Positions 1 to 10,867 of a stretch of DNA of 64,000 bases are shown piece after piece. The DNA lies in contig LNEK01000032.1 of NCBI GenBank assembly GCA_001464425.1, positions 1-64,000 on the forward strand. The letters run 5' to 3'. The stretch's first letter is position 1. Each line of letters starts with the position of its first letter. The notes below the pieces were generated by a model. That model saw only the letters and a list, made by a program, of their open reading frames with translations. It was not told where the DNA came from and made no database searches. The position numbers were made by a program, and so were the translations under genes. The stretch comes from Alphaproteobacteria bacterium Ga0077535 (GTDB lineage Bacteria; Pseudomonadota; Alphaproteobacteria; Caulobacterales; Aquidulcibacteraceae).

Positions 1-211
1 CGATCAGCTTCTCGCGAGCCCTGGCAAGTGAGAGGCCGTCAGGGCCATATCGGCCGAGCGTCAGCGTCTCGCGCCGTCCGTTGAGTCGATAGTCGTACCG
101 AAACACGATCGCCCCGGACGGCTGGACCACGACATACATACCGTCACGGTCACTCACCTTGTACAATTTCTTCTGTGCTTTCAGCGCCTTAATCGCTGTG
201 TCCGTGAGCAT
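1..211 (-). CDS. Tyrosine-type integrase, N-terminal arm-binding (DUF4102-like) domain, truncated by window edge
   Basis: Not in ORF track because it runs off the edge. Reverse-strand translation from ATG at 211: MLTDTAIKALKAQKKLYKVSDRDGMYVVVQPSGAIVFRYDYRLNGRRETLTLGRYGPDGLSLARAREKLI, typical of P4-like integrase N-termini. Confidence 0.9.
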   Translation of the reverse strand, partial: MLTDTAIKALKAQKKLYKVSDRDGMYVVVQPSGAIVFRYDYRLNGRRETLTLGRYGPDGLSLARAREKLI

Positions 212-254
212 GGAGACCTCCAAATCTGTCCAAAAACAGCAGAGAGGCACCGAT

Positions 255-414
255 TATACCGTCAGCCCAAAACTGGGGTCACTGAAAGTGAATTTCATTC
301 GCTCTTTCAATGCCTTAAGGCCAAAAACTATACCGTCAGCAGCTCTCTTGGCCATGACGGTATAGCGAAATCTCTAACCGAACAAGTTCCCCCATACCGT
401 CCACTATACCGTCA
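255..414. repeat. Cluster of 10-bp repeat TATACCGTCA between integrase and guaA
   Basis: Exact TATACCGTCA at 255-264, 329-338, 405-414; exact inverse TGACGGTATA at 355-364; near copies CATACCGTCC 393-402 and CATACCGTCA 137-146 (inside int). Confidence 0.85.
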
Positions 415-529
415 AACCGGAGCACTGTCCCTCGATAGATGGCGATAGACGATGACAGTTTTATCTTTGTTATTCAGATACTTATGCCGTACCCTGGCGT
501 ACAATCGGATACTGCCGGAGGGGCAAAAA

Positions 530-2128
530 TCATTCCCATTCGATCGTCCCCGGCGGCTTCGACGTCACGTCGTACACCACCCGGTTCACACCGCGGACTT
601 CATTGATAATGCGCGTCGCAGCGCGGCCGAGAAAATCCATCGAGTACGGATAAAAGTCCGCCGTCATGCCGTCCGTGCTCGTCACCGCGCGCAGCGCACA
701 CACATATTCGTATGTGCGATGATCGCCCATGACGCCGACTGTCTGCACCGGCAGCAGCACCGCGAACGCCTGCCAAATCTTATCGTACAAACCGGCCTTG
801 CGGATCTCATCGAGATAAACCGCGTCCGCCTCGCGCAGAATATCGAGCTTCTCGCGCGTGATTTGGCCCGGCACGCGGATCGCGAGTCCCGGCCCCGGAA
901 ACGGATGGCGCCCGACGAACGTCTCCGGCAACCCAAGCTCACGCCCCAGCGCACGCACTTCATCCTTGAACAGATCGCGCAGCGGCTCGACCAGCGCCAT
1001 CTTCATGTTTTCCGGCAAGCCGCCGACATTGTGGTGCGACTTGATCTTCACCGACGGCCCGCCCGTCGCCGACTTCGACTCGATCACATCCGGATAGAGC
1101 GTGCCTTGCGCCAGAAAATCCGCGCCGCCGATCGAATCCGCTTTGGCGTCGAACACATCGATGAACAATTTCCCGATCGTGGTGCGCTTCAGCTCCGGAT
1201 CGCTGACGCCTTCGAGCGCATTCAAGAAAAGCTCGCTCTCCTCGGCATGGATCAGCGGAATATTGTAGTGATCGCGGAACAGCTTCACGACCTGCTCGGA
1301 CTCGCCCTTCCGCATCAGCCCGTGATCGACATAAACGCACGTCAGCTGATCGCCGATCGCTTCATGGATCAGCACCGCCGCCACACTTGAATCGACGCCG
1401 CCCGAAAGCCCGCAGATCACGCGCCCCTTGCCAACCTGCGCACGGATGCGCGCGATCGCTTCTTCCTTGAACGCCGCCATGCTCCAATCGCCGCGCATGC
1501 CGGCGATGCGATGGGTAAAGTTCTTCAACAGCTTCGCGCCATCGGGCGTGTGCACGACTTCCGGGTGAAACATCGTCGTGTAGAAGCGGCGCTTCTCATC
1601 GACGGCGATCGCGAACGGCGCGTTCTCGCTGGTGGCGATAACTTCAAAGCCCTCCGCCAATTTCGTCACGCGGTCGCCGTGGCTCATCCACACCGGATAG
1701 CGCCCGCCCACATCCCACACGCCTTCGAACAAAGGCGATGGCTTCTTCACCTCGACATCGGCGCGCCCGAACTCACGCGCGTGCCCGCCTTCGACAACGC
1801 CGCCAAGCTGCACAGTCATCGTTTGCTGGCCGTAGCAAATCGCCAGGATCGGCACGCCGAGCTTGAACGCTTCATCCGGCGCGCGGGGCGATGCGCCCTC
1901 CATGACGCTGGCCGGCCCGCCCGAGAAGATCACCGCCTTCGGCGCGAACGCCTTCAAGAACGCGCCGTCGACTTTGTTGAACGGGTGGATTTCGCAATAG
2001 ACGCCGTTCTCGCGCACGCGCCGGGCGATCAGCTGCGTAACCTGCGAGCCGAAATCGATGATCAGAACGCGTTCGTGGTGGGCGGCGGAGGCGGTGGGGG
2101 CGCTGGGCGCTTCGCTCGATTTGTCCAT
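530..2128 (-). CDS. guaA: GMP synthase (glutamine-hydrolysing)
   Basis: 532 aa; class I amidotransferase ([27 protein letters not shown]), SGGVDSSV P-loop, C-terminus [11 protein letters not shown]. Confidence 0.98.
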   Translation of the reverse strand: MDKSSEAPSAPTASAAHHERVLIIDFGSQVTQLIARRVRENGVYCEIHPFNKVDGAFLKAFAPKAVIFSGGPASVMEGASPRAPDEAFKLGVPILAICYGQQTMTVQLGGVVEGGHAREFGRADVEVKKPSPLFEGVWDVGGRYPVWMSHGDRVTKLAEGFEVIATSENAPFAIAVDEKRRFYTTMFHPEVVHTPDGAKLLKNFTHRIAGMRGDWSMAAFKEEAIARIRAQVGKGRVICGLSGGVDSSVAAVLIHEAIGDQLTCVYVDHGLMRKGESEQVVKLFRDHYNIPLIHAEESELFLNALEGVSDPELKRTTIGKLFIDVFDAKADSIGGADFLAQGTLYPDVIESKSATGGPSVKIKSHHNVGGLPENMKMALVEPLRDLFKDEVRALGRELGLPETFVGRHPFPGPGLAIRVPGQITREKLDILREADAVYLDEIRKAGLYDKIWQAFAVLLPVQTVGVMGDHRTYEYVCALRAVTSTDGMTADFYPYSMDFLGRAATRIINEVRGVNRVVYDVTSKPPGTIEWE

Positions 2129-2268
2129 GGCCTGAAATGGAGTGCGTTGCCCGAGGCGTCAATTCTGCGCGCGTGCATAGCCACACGCCGCGCGCGCTGG
2201 GGTCAGAGGCGGCCATTTTTCTGCAGCCCAGCTCTTGCGAATAGCTCGCAACAACCTAGCTCCTATCC

Positions 2269-2484
2269 ATGCGCCTAGCTCTGAAAACCGGCTCCTACTC
2301 ATTGATGCACTTCCTGATTGCAATCGCGGTCACCTTCGCGATCACCCAGGACTGGCGCGCCGCCCTGGCCGTCGGCCTGATCGAACCTGCCGTCCAGACC
2401 GTCGCCTATTTCTTCCACGACCGCTTCTGGTCCCGGCTCGAAGCGCGGGAGGCGGCTTTGGCCCGCGCCAACGTCGACCGGTAG
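2269..2484 (+). CDS. DUF2061-like small membrane protein
   Basis: 71 aa, KTGSYSLMHFLIAIAVTFAITQDWRAALAVGLIEPAVQTVAYFFHDRFW. Confidence 0.75.
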   Translation: MRLALKTGSYSLMHFLIAIAVTFAITQDWRAALAVGLIEPAVQTVAYFFHDRFWSRLEAREAALARANVDR

Positions 2485-2556
2485 CCAGCACCCGCTCCAG
2501 TTGCGCACTTATCCCCAGACGTTAAGGTTCATTAACGAACTCGGGGGAGGCGTGGA

Positions 2557-3564
2557 ATGGATTGGGCTGAAGTCACTCAGTTGGCGGGAGACGCGTGCCA
2601 AAGCGCTATCGCTGTTTTTGACCAGTTGTCGAGTTTTTGCCGAGAATGCTGGTCACTCGTTGAACCGCGACTAGACGCGACGATGACCTTTCTCAGCAAT
2701 CCGTGGGCTCGGGCGATCGGCCTAGCGATCATCGTCTACCTCACGATCCTAGTAATCGCATCAGTCTACAGTGGCGACAAACAGAACAGCCAACTCGGTC
2801 CGATCGGCATCCGCCCACACTCTGCACAGCGCCTTGATAGATCAACTATCGTGCTACCCCGTACGCTGATGCCAATGAACATGGACGGTGTCCACGCGAC
2901 GGTGAAAGTCTACTACGGATACCTCGACGCCCGCGGAAAGCGTTGCAAGCAACTCGTACACGTTCACCGTGACGCACGGATCAGCGTCTCACCGACCAGA
3001 CTAAATCGAGTGGCCTCAACGATCTACGGTCAAGAGATCCCTGATGTCGCGACCGCCGATGTCTGCTTCCCGGCAGTGGAAATCGAAGCCACTCCCGAAG
3101 CAATGCCCGCGACACCGGATCGGGCGCAGGACTACGCCTCCCTTCATAAGATCATCGAAAACTGGAATGAAGATGACGACGCAATACTCATTTCACTTCA
3201 CGGTGACGAACATGAAGCGATGAAGGACAATCGAGAGCAATTTATAATTGACCAAGCAAATAAGGTGGCTGCGGCTCGCGCGGGAAACGCAGTCCAAAGG
3301 TGGTTCAACCGCGACATCCCCAAGCGTCGGCCAAACGTCGTTGGCAGCTATTTTGTAAAACTAGAATTCTCACACAATCCGTGGTTCGTCCTGACGCGAC
3401 ATCCAGATCGCGAACTAAAGATGACTGCGTGGCTAACTGTTCTCACAAGTGCGTTTGCCCTGATCATGGATGCATGGCCAAAGGCGCCGCTGACAGACCC
3501 TGCAGGCGGCGTGCCCTCGCATGAATCGTCCACTCGTCCGCCGCGAATTCCGGGCATGAGATAA
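2557..3564 (+). CDS. Hypothetical membrane protein, no recognised family
   Basis: 335 aa ORF, GGGGGAGGCG upstream of ATG, hydrophobic segments near residues 48-70 and near the C-terminus; composition appears less GC-rich than neighbours. Confidence 0.65.
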   Translation: MDWAEVTQLAGDACQSAIAVFDQLSSFCRECWSLVEPRLDATMTFLSNPWARAIGLAIIVYLTILVIASVYSGDKQNSQLGPIGIRPHSAQRLDRSTIVLPRTLMPMNMDGVHATVKVYYGYLDARGKRCKQLVHVHRDARISVSPTRLNRVASTIYGQEIPDVATADVCFPAVEIEATPEAMPATPDRAQDYASLHKIIENWNEDDDAILISLHGDEHEAMKDNREQFIIDQANKVAAARAGNAVQRWFNRDIPKRRPNVVGSYFVKLEFSHNPWFVLTRHPDRELKMTAWLTVLTSAFALIMDAWPKAPLTDPAGGVPSHESSTRPPRIPGMR

Positions 3565-3620
3565 CGAGTTTTGTCCTCTCCAATTTGTCTATCCTACACC
3601 CCCAACACCGGGCTTATACT

Positions 3621-4135
3621 TCGTCATCCCTCGCACGGGAGGTTCATCTGGCTAGCCGAGCCGAGCGAGCGCGGGGGATGCGATTGAGCGTGAAGGTGCT
3701 GTCCGTAACGCGTCCGGCTACCCGGAAGCGGCGGCGTGAAACCAGAGGGGGCGCCCTCGACGTGAACGCTGCAACTCCGTCAGCAATGATGGCGACAGAG
3801 CACACCGAAGCCCGTGGAAAGAGCAGCGTAAGGCGCTAACTGCGGGAGCATACCGGGCTTAAGGCACAAGTCCGCACGCCGTCGGGGACCTATCCAGGAG
3901 AGTGAAAAACCTCCCCGTGACGGCCCGGCGCATAACAATCGCAACAGGGCGCGTGCGATGCGCGGCGTTGTTCGAGCGATCGAACGGCGCACAAGAAACT
4001 AAACTCGGCGCGTCCCACGCGCCCTGTCTCCCACTCTCGCGTGAGCGAGAGTGTCCCGCCGACCAGTCCGCCGAAGCTTCAGCGTAGGCGGAAGCCTTGG
4101 CGAAGGCGGACCTCTTTTGCGTTTTCGCTTAAGCG
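3621..4135 (+). ncRNA. Candidate structured noncoding RNA / structured repeat element (unidentified)
   Basis: Convergent intergenic block with many long stems: 3625-3634/3671-3680, 3879-3888/3912-3923 (GU bulge), 3944-3955/4016-4027 (12 bp perfect), 3966-3975/3980-3989 with GCGA loop, 4032-4040/4045-4053 with GTGA loop, 4066-4072/4105-4111. Confidence 0.35.
4032..4053 (+). repeat. Perfect hairpin CACTCTCGC-GTGA-GCGAGAGTG
   Basis: 9-bp perfect stem with 4-nt GNRA loop read directly from the sequence. Confidence 0.9.
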
Positions 4136-5337
4136 GAACGGCGTTGCGAACGCGCGCCTATCGCATGGAGCGGCGCACCAATCTGCCCAGCAACAAGCGC
4201 CGCCAGAACTTGCGGCGCGGGCCACGTGCGCGAAAGCGGCGCCATGATCCAATCGCGCAGCGCTGCAAACGTCGCGCTATCGCTTTGATACACCGGCGTG
4301 AACATCCATGATGCAGCCTGATAGAGCCGAATATGCCAAAGCCGCATCCGCGCATATTCACCGAGCGCAACGTCGATATTGCTCTGCGATGCGAGCGCCT
4401 GCGTCAGCGCCAACGCATCCAGCAACGCCATATTCGCGCCCTGCCCGAGCTGCGGCGAAGTGCAATGCCAGCTATCGCCCACATGCACGCAATGGCGCGA
4501 AAGCGGCTCCCGCAAAGTGCGGTGGGCGTACGTTGCAAACACCAGATCGTCATGCGTTGCGATCTGCGCCAGCAGCGGCTCAGTCTGCGGCCACAGCGCG
4601 CGCACCTCGTCCTTCCAGGCTTCCAGCGGCGCAGCGCGCCACGCCGCACGCTCGGTGTGCTTCAAGCTCCAGAAGAACGCCCCTTGCTGACGCATCTCGC
4701 CCTTCAAGCGCCCAATCGGCATAAAGCCCGCCATCTTGCGCGCCGCAAAATAACGCTGCTCGAGCGCCGCATCATCGAAACCGTCGACCCAATCGAGGCT
4801 CGCCCACAGCGCGCCAAACGGCAGCGGCGCTTGCGGCGGCCGCGACAGCGGCGAGCGCGCACCCAACGCATCGATCACCAGATCAAAGCGCGCACTCTCC
4901 GCGCCATCGGCGAACACCAAGCGCCCGTCACGCGCGCCAACAACTTCGCGCCCGCTCTCGATCTCCGCCCTAGCGGCAAGCGCCGCATCATACAAAAGCT
5001 GAAACAGCGCCCCGCGATGCACGCCAAGTCCGCACGGCGCATCCTCGCCGGCAGCATCGTAGCGCACATCCAGCACCACGTTCTGGCGCGGCGTGTTCTT
5101 CCCGTGCAGGCGTTTTATCGGCGCGCCAAGCTCCCGCATCGCATCGCCAACGCCAAACGCGTCGAGCACAGCGAGGCCAACCGGCTGCAAGATAATCCCA
5201 GAGCCAATCGGCTTCGGCGCTTCCAGCCGATCGTAGATTACGACGCGCGCACCCGCCTGGCGCAGCAAAGTCGCGCTCGCAAGGCCCGCAACACCGCAGC
5301 CGGCGATGGCGATATCGAGCGACAAATCAGCCAACAT
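4129..5337 (-). CDS. FAD-dependent monooxygenase/oxidoreductase (UbiH-like)
   Basis: 402 aa; IAIAGCGVAGLASATLLRQAGARVVIYDR Rossmann motif and HVGDSWHCTSPQLGQGANMALLDALAL. Confidence 0.9.
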   Translation of the reverse strand: MLADLSLDIAIAGCGVAGLASATLLRQAGARVVIYDRLEAPKPIGSGIILQPVGLAVLDAFGVGDAMRELGAPIKRLHGKNTPRQNVVLDVRYDAAGEDAPCGLGVHRGALFQLLYDAALAARAEIESGREVVGARDGRLVFADGAESARFDLVIDALGARSPLSRPPQAPLPFGALWASLDWVDGFDDAALEQRYFAARKMAGFMPIGRLKGEMRQQGAFFWSLKHTERAAWRAAPLEAWKDEVRALWPQTEPLLAQIATHDDLVFATYAHRTLREPLSRHCVHVGDSWHCTSPQLGQGANMALLDALALTQALASQSNIDVALGEYARMRLWHIRLYQAASWMFTPVYQSDSATFAALRDWIMAPLSRTWPAPQVLAALVAGQIGAPLHAIGARSQRRSA

Positions 5338-5400
5338 GCTTAGCAGAAATTGGCGATGTTTCTGAACGAAACCCTAACCGCATGCTGGCACGCTTCAACG

Positions 5401-5685
5401 ATGGCAGCGATTTCCGGCATTGAGCCCGTCGCCGCGCATGGCTACGCGCAGCAACGAGAACCGCGTGACAACAAGGCCCCCGTCGAGTTCGGCGCGGCGG
5501 TGACGCACAAAGATATGGTGCGCGAGAAAGTCCGCGTCGATCCCGCGTCGCTGGTTGAGAAGGAGCGCGCCGCCAAGCGCGCCCGCGGTGATGATCCGCG
5601 TGACCAGCGCATGGCGCAAGATCGCGCAGATTACGACGCTGCTCAGGAGCAGCGCAAAGGCCGCTACCTCGATGTCGAAGCCTGA
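5401..5685 (+). CDS. Small hypothetical protein
   Basis: ORF track 5350..5685; internal ATG at 5401 gives MAAISGIEPVAAHGYAQQREPRDNKAP...; fills the gap between flanking genes. Confidence 0.5.
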   Translation: MAAISGIEPVAAHGYAQQREPRDNKAPVEFGAAVTHKDMVREKVRVDPASLVEKERAAKRARGDDPRDQRMAQDRADYDAAQEQRKGRYLDVEA

Positions 5686-6966
5686 TCACGCCGCCCGCTG
5701 CAAAGCTGCAATGTAAAAGCCGTCGCAGCCGGTGATCAGCGGCGTCATTTGCAGGCCGATCGTGCGCTGGTGCGCCGGAAACTCCGCGCCGCTCAATCCT
5801 ACAGGCGCGAAATCGGCGTAAGCTGCGAGGAATGCCGTAACCGCATCCTCGTTCTCCTCCGGCAGCACCGAACACGTAACGTAGATGAGCCGCCCCCCCG
5901 GCTTCACCAGGGGCGCCGCTAGAGCCAAAGCCTCGCGCTGCTCGCCAATCCGCATCGCCAGCGCATTGGGCCGCAAGCGCCATTTGGAGTCAGGGTTACG
6001 CCGCCAAGTGCCCGAGCCCGTGCACGGCGCATCGACGAACACGATGTCCATCCGCCCGCGCAAATCTTCGAGCGCATCTTTGGAGCGCATCGGCGCACGG
6101 ATCTGGATGTTGCGCGCTCCGGCGCGATCGGCGCGCTCTTTCAGTGGCGCGAGCCGGCGTCCATCAACGTCGAACGCAAAGATCTGGCCCTTGTTCTGCA
6201 TCTGCGCCGCCAGCGCCAAGGTCTTGCCGCCGCCGCCCGCGCACACGTCTGCAATCTGCATCCCCGGCGCCGCGCCCGAGAGCTGCGCCGCAAGCTGGCT
6301 GCCCTCGTCCTGCACCTCGAACCAGCCTTTGAGAAAGCTCTGCTCAGTCGCCCACGGAAACGTCCGCCCTTGCGACCACGGAATGCGCACGCCGTTCGGC
6401 GCATATGGCGTCACCGGCGGCGGCTCGGTGAGCTTCGAGCTTTCGCCCAACGCCGCAATCAGCTTGTCTCGATCGGTCTTTAAGGTGTTGGCGCGCAGAT
6501 CCAGCGGCGCCGGCGCCGCAAGCGCTGCGCCCTCTTCAGCCCGCTTATCGCCAAACGCCCGCTCAAAACTCGCGTCCAGCCATTCGGGAAAATCACCGCG
6601 CACATGCGCCGGCGCACCATCCAGGGTCGCGCTCAAAAGTGCAGCACGCTCCGCCTCCGTCATCGCCGGCGGCGCATGCGGATCACCGGTGACACTCTGC
6701 TCGATCGCCTCAGCGCTCCAGCCAAACCCCCACCGCAGCGCGCCCCACACCCAAGCGCGCGGCGTATCCTCCCCCATCCGCCAAGCACTCGACTGCTTCC
6801 AGCGCATCGCCCCGAAAACCAGATCGCCAATCTGGGCACGATCTTTCGAGCCGGCGAAGCGATGCGTCAGCATCCACGCCTTCACCGCGTCCGCAGCGGG
6901 ACGTTTCTCGGTTTCGAGCGATGTCAGAATTTCAATTGCCGCCTGCTGGCGCGCGCCGTCACGCAT
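5686..6966 (-). CDS. RsmB-like (Fmu/NOL1/NOP2 family) RNA m5C methyltransferase
   Basis: 426 aa; ADVCAGGGGKTLALAAQM, VDAPCTGSGTWRRNPD, YVTCSVLPEENE. Confidence 0.9.
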   Translation of the reverse strand: MRDGARQQAAIEILTSLETEKRPAADAVKAWMLTHRFAGSKDRAQIGDLVFGAMRWKQSSAWRMGEDTPRAWVWGALRWGFGWSAEAIEQSVTGDPHAPPAMTEAERAALLSATLDGAPAHVRGDFPEWLDASFERAFGDKRAEEGAALAAPAPLDLRANTLKTDRDKLIAALGESSKLTEPPPVTPYAPNGVRIPWSQGRTFPWATEQSFLKGWFEVQDEGSQLAAQLSGAAPGMQIADVCAGGGGKTLALAAQMQNKGQIFAFDVDGRRLAPLKERADRAGARNIQIRAPMRSKDALEDLRGRMDIVFVDAPCTGSGTWRRNPDSKWRLRPNALAMRIGEQREALALAAPLVKPGGRLIYVTCSVLPEENEDAVTAFLAAYADFAPVGLSGAEFPAHQRTIGLQMTPLITGCDGFYIAALQRAA

Positions 6967-6997
6967 GGGAGGGACCCCGAAAAAGGAAAAGCGGCGT

Positions 6998-7378
6998 TCA
7001 GCCGCCTATGGATTGGCCAAATACGAGCAAATTGCCGTCCGGCGCAAGGACGCACACCTCGCGCTGACCATACGGCTTGTCCGCAGGGCCATGCACGTCG
7101 CCCGCAGGCATCGTATCAAGCACCGGCTTCAGCTCCCGGTAGAGCGCTTCGATATCTTCGACATCGATGTAGTACGAAAAGCGGCGGTTGCCGGCGGGCG
7201 CGCCGTCGTCGCCGTGATTTTGCATCAGCCGCACGCCAGCGGTTTCGCGTTGCACGTAGGCATAGTCGCCCATTCGAAAGTACGTGGCGAAGCCCAAGCC
7301 TTCGAAGAACTTAACCGCCGCGTTGATGTCAGGCACGTGGATGAAGGGCGTAATGCGGATGAAATTGCCCTTCTCCAT
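6998..7378 (-). CDS. VOC/glyoxalase-bleomycin resistance family protein
   Basis: 126 aa; ITPFIHVPDINAAVKFFEGLGFATYFRMGDYAYVQRETAGVRLMQ. Confidence 0.85.
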   Translation of the reverse strand: MEKGNFIRITPFIHVPDINAAVKFFEGLGFATYFRMGDYAYVQRETAGVRLMQNHGDDGAPAGNRRFSYYIDVEDIEALYRELKPVLDTMPAGDVHGPADKPYGQREVCVLAPDGNLLVFGQSIGG

Positions 7379-7381
7379 CGT

Positions 7382-8878
<1,497 letters not shown>

Positions 8879-9595
8879 TCACGCGGGCGGTTTGCGGCCT
8901 TGCGCTACGACATAGACCTCCGAGCTTTCGGCCCGGCTTGCAGGCGGTTTGGCGTGGCGGACGGTGGCAAAGCCTTGTTTCAAGCGGGGCAGCAGGTCCG
9001 AATCCAGGCCGCCTTGAAACGCCTTGGTCACGAAAGCGCCGCCGGTCACGAGGTGGTCCAGCGCGAAATCCGCCGCGGCTTCGGCGAGCGCGCCTGTGCG
9101 GATTTGGTCGGTCTTGGCGTGGCCAGTGGTGTTAGCGGCCATGTCGGAGAGGACAATATCTGGCGGGCCGCCGAGCGCCTCGAGCAGCACGGCTGGCGTC
9201 TCAGGGTCAGTCAGATCAAGCTGGAAGAAGATCGCGCCTTCGAGAGGCTCGACCGGCAAGAGATCGACCCCAACCACTTTGCAGCCTCGCTGCACACACA
9301 CTTGCGCCCAGCCGCCGGGCGCCGCGCCGAGATCGATCACACGCATACCGCGCTTCAAAAGCCCAAACTCCTTGTCGAGCTCGGTCAGCTTGTAAGCGGC
9401 GCGAGCCCGATAGCCGTCAGCGCGCGCCTTGGCGACATACGGGTCATTCAGATGCCGCTTCATCCAATTGCGCGAGCTTTCGTCGAGCTTCTTGTTTTTG
9501 ACACGGGTGAACATCTGGCGTTCGCCACCGCCTGCGCCGCTTTTCGGCGGCTTGGCTGTCCAGCGGCGCTTCGGCGGTTCTTCGTTGTCAGTCAT
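8879..9595 (-). CDS. rlmE: 23S rRNA (uridine-2'-O)-methyltransferase, FtsJ/RrmJ family
   Basis: 238 aa; DLGAAPGGWAQV, VLSDMAANTTGHAKTD, TKAFQGG. Confidence 0.93.
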   Translation of the reverse strand: MTDNEEPPKRRWTAKPPKSGAGGGERQMFTRVKNKKLDESSRNWMKRHLNDPYVAKARADGYRARAAYKLTELDKEFGLLKRGMRVIDLGAAPGGWAQVCVQRGCKVVGVDLLPVEPLEGAIFFQLDLTDPETPAVLLEALGGPPDIVLSDMAANTTGHAKTDQIRTGALAEAAADFALDHLVTGGAFVTKAFQGGLDSDLLPRLKQGFATVRHAKPPASRAESSEVYVVAQGRKPPA

Positions 9596-10689
9596 GGACG
9601 CGCTCCGTGAGCCGCCATCAACCGCATCAGCACGCCTTCGCGCAAACCGCGGTCGGCAACGCGCACACGCTTGGCCGGCCAGACGCGAAGAACTGCATCC
9701 AGAATCGCACCGCCGATGACGACGAGGTCGGCGCGATCATAGCCGATGCAGGCATTGGCGGCGCGTTGATCGCGCGTTTGCGAAAGCAGCTTGGCGATGG
9801 TGGCGCGGCAATCGGCAACGTCGAACCACATCCCATCCACGCGGGAGCGATTGTAGCGCGGCAGATCGAGGAAGACCCCGGCCAAGCTGGTGACCGTACC
9901 GGACGTACCAATGATATCGCCCTGCCCGTTGGCGAACGCCTGCTGCAAATGCTGCGCTTCACCGACGCGGGAAATCGTCTCGGCGAGGCGGGTGACGAGA
10001 CCTTCGTACCAATCTTGCTTGTTGCCGCTCTCCGGCTCTGGATCATCCTCAGCCAAAGTCACGACCCCAAGCGGGCACGTGCCCCAGGAGAGGATCGGTG
10101 GGTCGAGGTGAGCGCTCAGCACCGCGCTCGGCGAAACCCAGGACATCTCCGTCGAGCCGCCGCCGATATCGACGATCATCGCATGCTCGGTCTGCGGCTC
10201 AAGGAGACTGGCGCATCCGAGCACAGAAAGCCTCGCTTCATCCTCGGCGCTGATGACATCGAACTTAAGCCCGAGATCCTTCTCGATGCGATTGAGGAAG
10301 ACCTGGCCGTTGGACGCCGCGCGGCACGCTTGCGTCGCGACACAGCCAATTGCGATCGGCTCGCGCGCTTCGATCCGTTGTGCACAAGCGGCAAGCGCCT
10401 GGTAAGCGCGCGCCATTGCCCCTTCGCTCAGGCGGCCCGTGTGCGCGAGCCCCTCGCCCAAACGCACGATGCGCGAGAACCCGTCGACAACGCGCAGGCT
10501 GCCGTCAGCGTTCTGAGTCGCCATCAGCAGGCGACAATTGTTAGTGCCCAGATCGAGCGCAGCAAACACCGGTGCGCGCGATCGCGGGCCCTGACGCACG
10601 CCGCCTCGCGACGCTTGCGTCCGCCCATCACTGACCATGGTAACGTTCCGGCGGAGCGCTAACTCCGCAAAGTGCCTATTCGCCGCCAA
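9592..10689 (-). CDS. Ppx/GppA family phosphatase
   Basis: FAALDLGTNNCRLLMA, MIVDIGGGSTEMSWV, GTSGTVTSLA; overlaps rlmE start by 4 nt. Confidence 0.93.
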   Translation of the reverse strand: MAANRHFAELALRRNVTMVSDGRTQASRGGVRQGPRSRAPVFAALDLGTNNCRLLMATQNADGSLRVVDGFSRIVRLGEGLAHTGRLSEGAMARAYQALAACAQRIEAREPIAIGCVATQACRAASNGQVFLNRIEKDLGLKFDVISAEDEARLSVLGCASLLEPQTEHAMIVDIGGGSTEMSWVSPSAVLSAHLDPPILSWGTCPLGVVTLAEDDPEPESGNKQDWYEGLVTRLAETISRVGEAQHLQQAFANGQGDIIGTSGTVTSLAGVFLDLPRYNRSRVDGMWFDVADCRATIAKLLSQTRDQRAANACIGYDRADLVVIGGAILDAVLRVWPAKRVRVADRGLREGVLMRLMAAHGARP

Positions 10690-10867
10690 TGCTAGCGATT
10701 TCCGCAGCGTACAACAGACCCTAGTTTGCCCAGATTTCGCCTAGATCGCGGCATCCCCAGCTTTGCCGCCACACATATTCGTGTGGTGGGCTCCAATCCT
10801 TGTGACGTGCGTTGCCCGTACTTACGTTACCTAAGCGAAGGATGAGGAGGTAACGAAGGAGGAGAAG

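Noticed and set aside
452-1390. 312-aa plus-strand ORF over guaA
   Set aside because: Antisense to guaA; Arg/His-rich translation with no domain.
2522-2535. TTAA-N6-TTAA resembling a CtrA site upstream of 2557
   Set aside because: CtrA consensus needs a 7-bp spacer (TTAA-N7-TTAA); here it is 6, so not called.
3585-3992. Short ORFs (84 aa plus, 70 aa minus) in the structured block
   Set aside because: No convincing ribosome-binding sites or domains; the inverted-repeat structure explains the sequence better than coding does.
3621-4135. Identification of the structured block as a group II intron, tmRNA, 6S or SRP RNA
   Set aside because: No domain V, no tag-peptide reading frame, no GTCAGGTCCGGAAGG SRP loop; left unidentified.
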